Both the position numbers and the translations under genes were made by a program. The notes beneath the pieces are model-generated. The model saw nothing but the letters and a program-made list of their open reading frames with translations. It had not been told where the DNA came from and did no database searches. Shown here in pieces: positions 63,906-64,000 of a stretch of DNA of 64,000 nt (the stretch's first letter is position 1; every line of letters begins with the position of its first letter). The DNA is from Diploptera punctata. Taxonomy: Eukaryota; Arthropoda; Insecta; Blattodea; Blaberidae. The stretch is from positions 1,364,001 through 1,428,000 of the forward strand of contig JASPKZ010004955.1 in the NCBI GenBank assembly GCA_030220185.1. The letters are read 5' to 3'.

Positions 63906-64000
63906 CATAATTATTAAAGATTATTTTTAACCAAGTTTCGTATGTATTATTAGGCCTAACCTCAAAATGTTTATGACATATTTGAAGAAACATATGATAT

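Overview
This is a eukaryotic, AT-rich, repeat-dominated window, almost certainly from an arthropod and most likely an insect with a large genome. The evidence is the mixture of APE-type LINEs, Ty3/Gypsy elements, Penelope-like elements (PLEs), Tc1/mariner/pogo transposons, several MITE families and two tRNA-derived SINE families. Genus is not determinable from what I can see. I found no convincing host gene, rRNA or CRISPR array. Every long coding stretch is transposon-derived, and nearly all are broken by frameshifts or stops.

Layout. 1-430: head-to-head PLE palindrome cut by the window edge. 0.65-3.9 kb: near-complete but dead LINE (+). 4.0-6.5 kb: LINE 3' tail (-), a Tc1/mariner element with TIRs, and a second transposase remnant. 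6.7-25 kb: one degenerate Ty3/Gypsy element (+) whose LTR-like repeat, gag, protease, RT, RNase H and integrase are split by nested insertions: a 558-bp DNA element in gag; a TTAA-flanked DNA element that itself carries a 3.8-kb LINE; a 4.15-kb element with CACTG termini carrying another DNA element and a SINE; and two copies of a 1.1-kb MITE with an internal tRNA-like block. 25-27.6 kb: a jockey-type ORF1 (PRE_C2HC domain) behind tandem CCAAT/TATA repeats (-). 28.2-29 kb: second LTR-like copy. 29.1-33.3 kb: SINE, then gag-pro of a second Gypsy (-). 33.4-37.2 kb: Tc1-like DD34E transposon (-) with nested MITEs. 37.3-43.2 kb: LINE tail, tRNA-Tyr-like sequence, tandem repeats, pogo/Tigger-derived element, a long-TIR MITE and SINEs. 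43.4-47.4 kb: LINE pieces and a mariner. 47.9-55.3 kb: three copies of one LINE family in direct tandem; the middle one is interrupted by a 2.6-kb PLE inverted dimer with a 12-bp target duplication. 55.4-63 kb: LINE and PLE remnants, two small MITEs and a SINE. The window ends in a 192-bp tandem duplication.

The genes do not form a pathway; the logic here is insertion history. Where an element interrupts a recognisable reading frame or sibling copy, the empty site can be read and the target duplication checked. The strongest candidates for something unusual are the recurrent PLE palindromes (two independent cases), a 149-bp hammerhead-like insertion with a 14-bp target duplication, a MITE family with a built-in tRNA-like promoter, and the PRE_C2HC protein lacking its zinc knuckles behind promoter-like tandem repeats.
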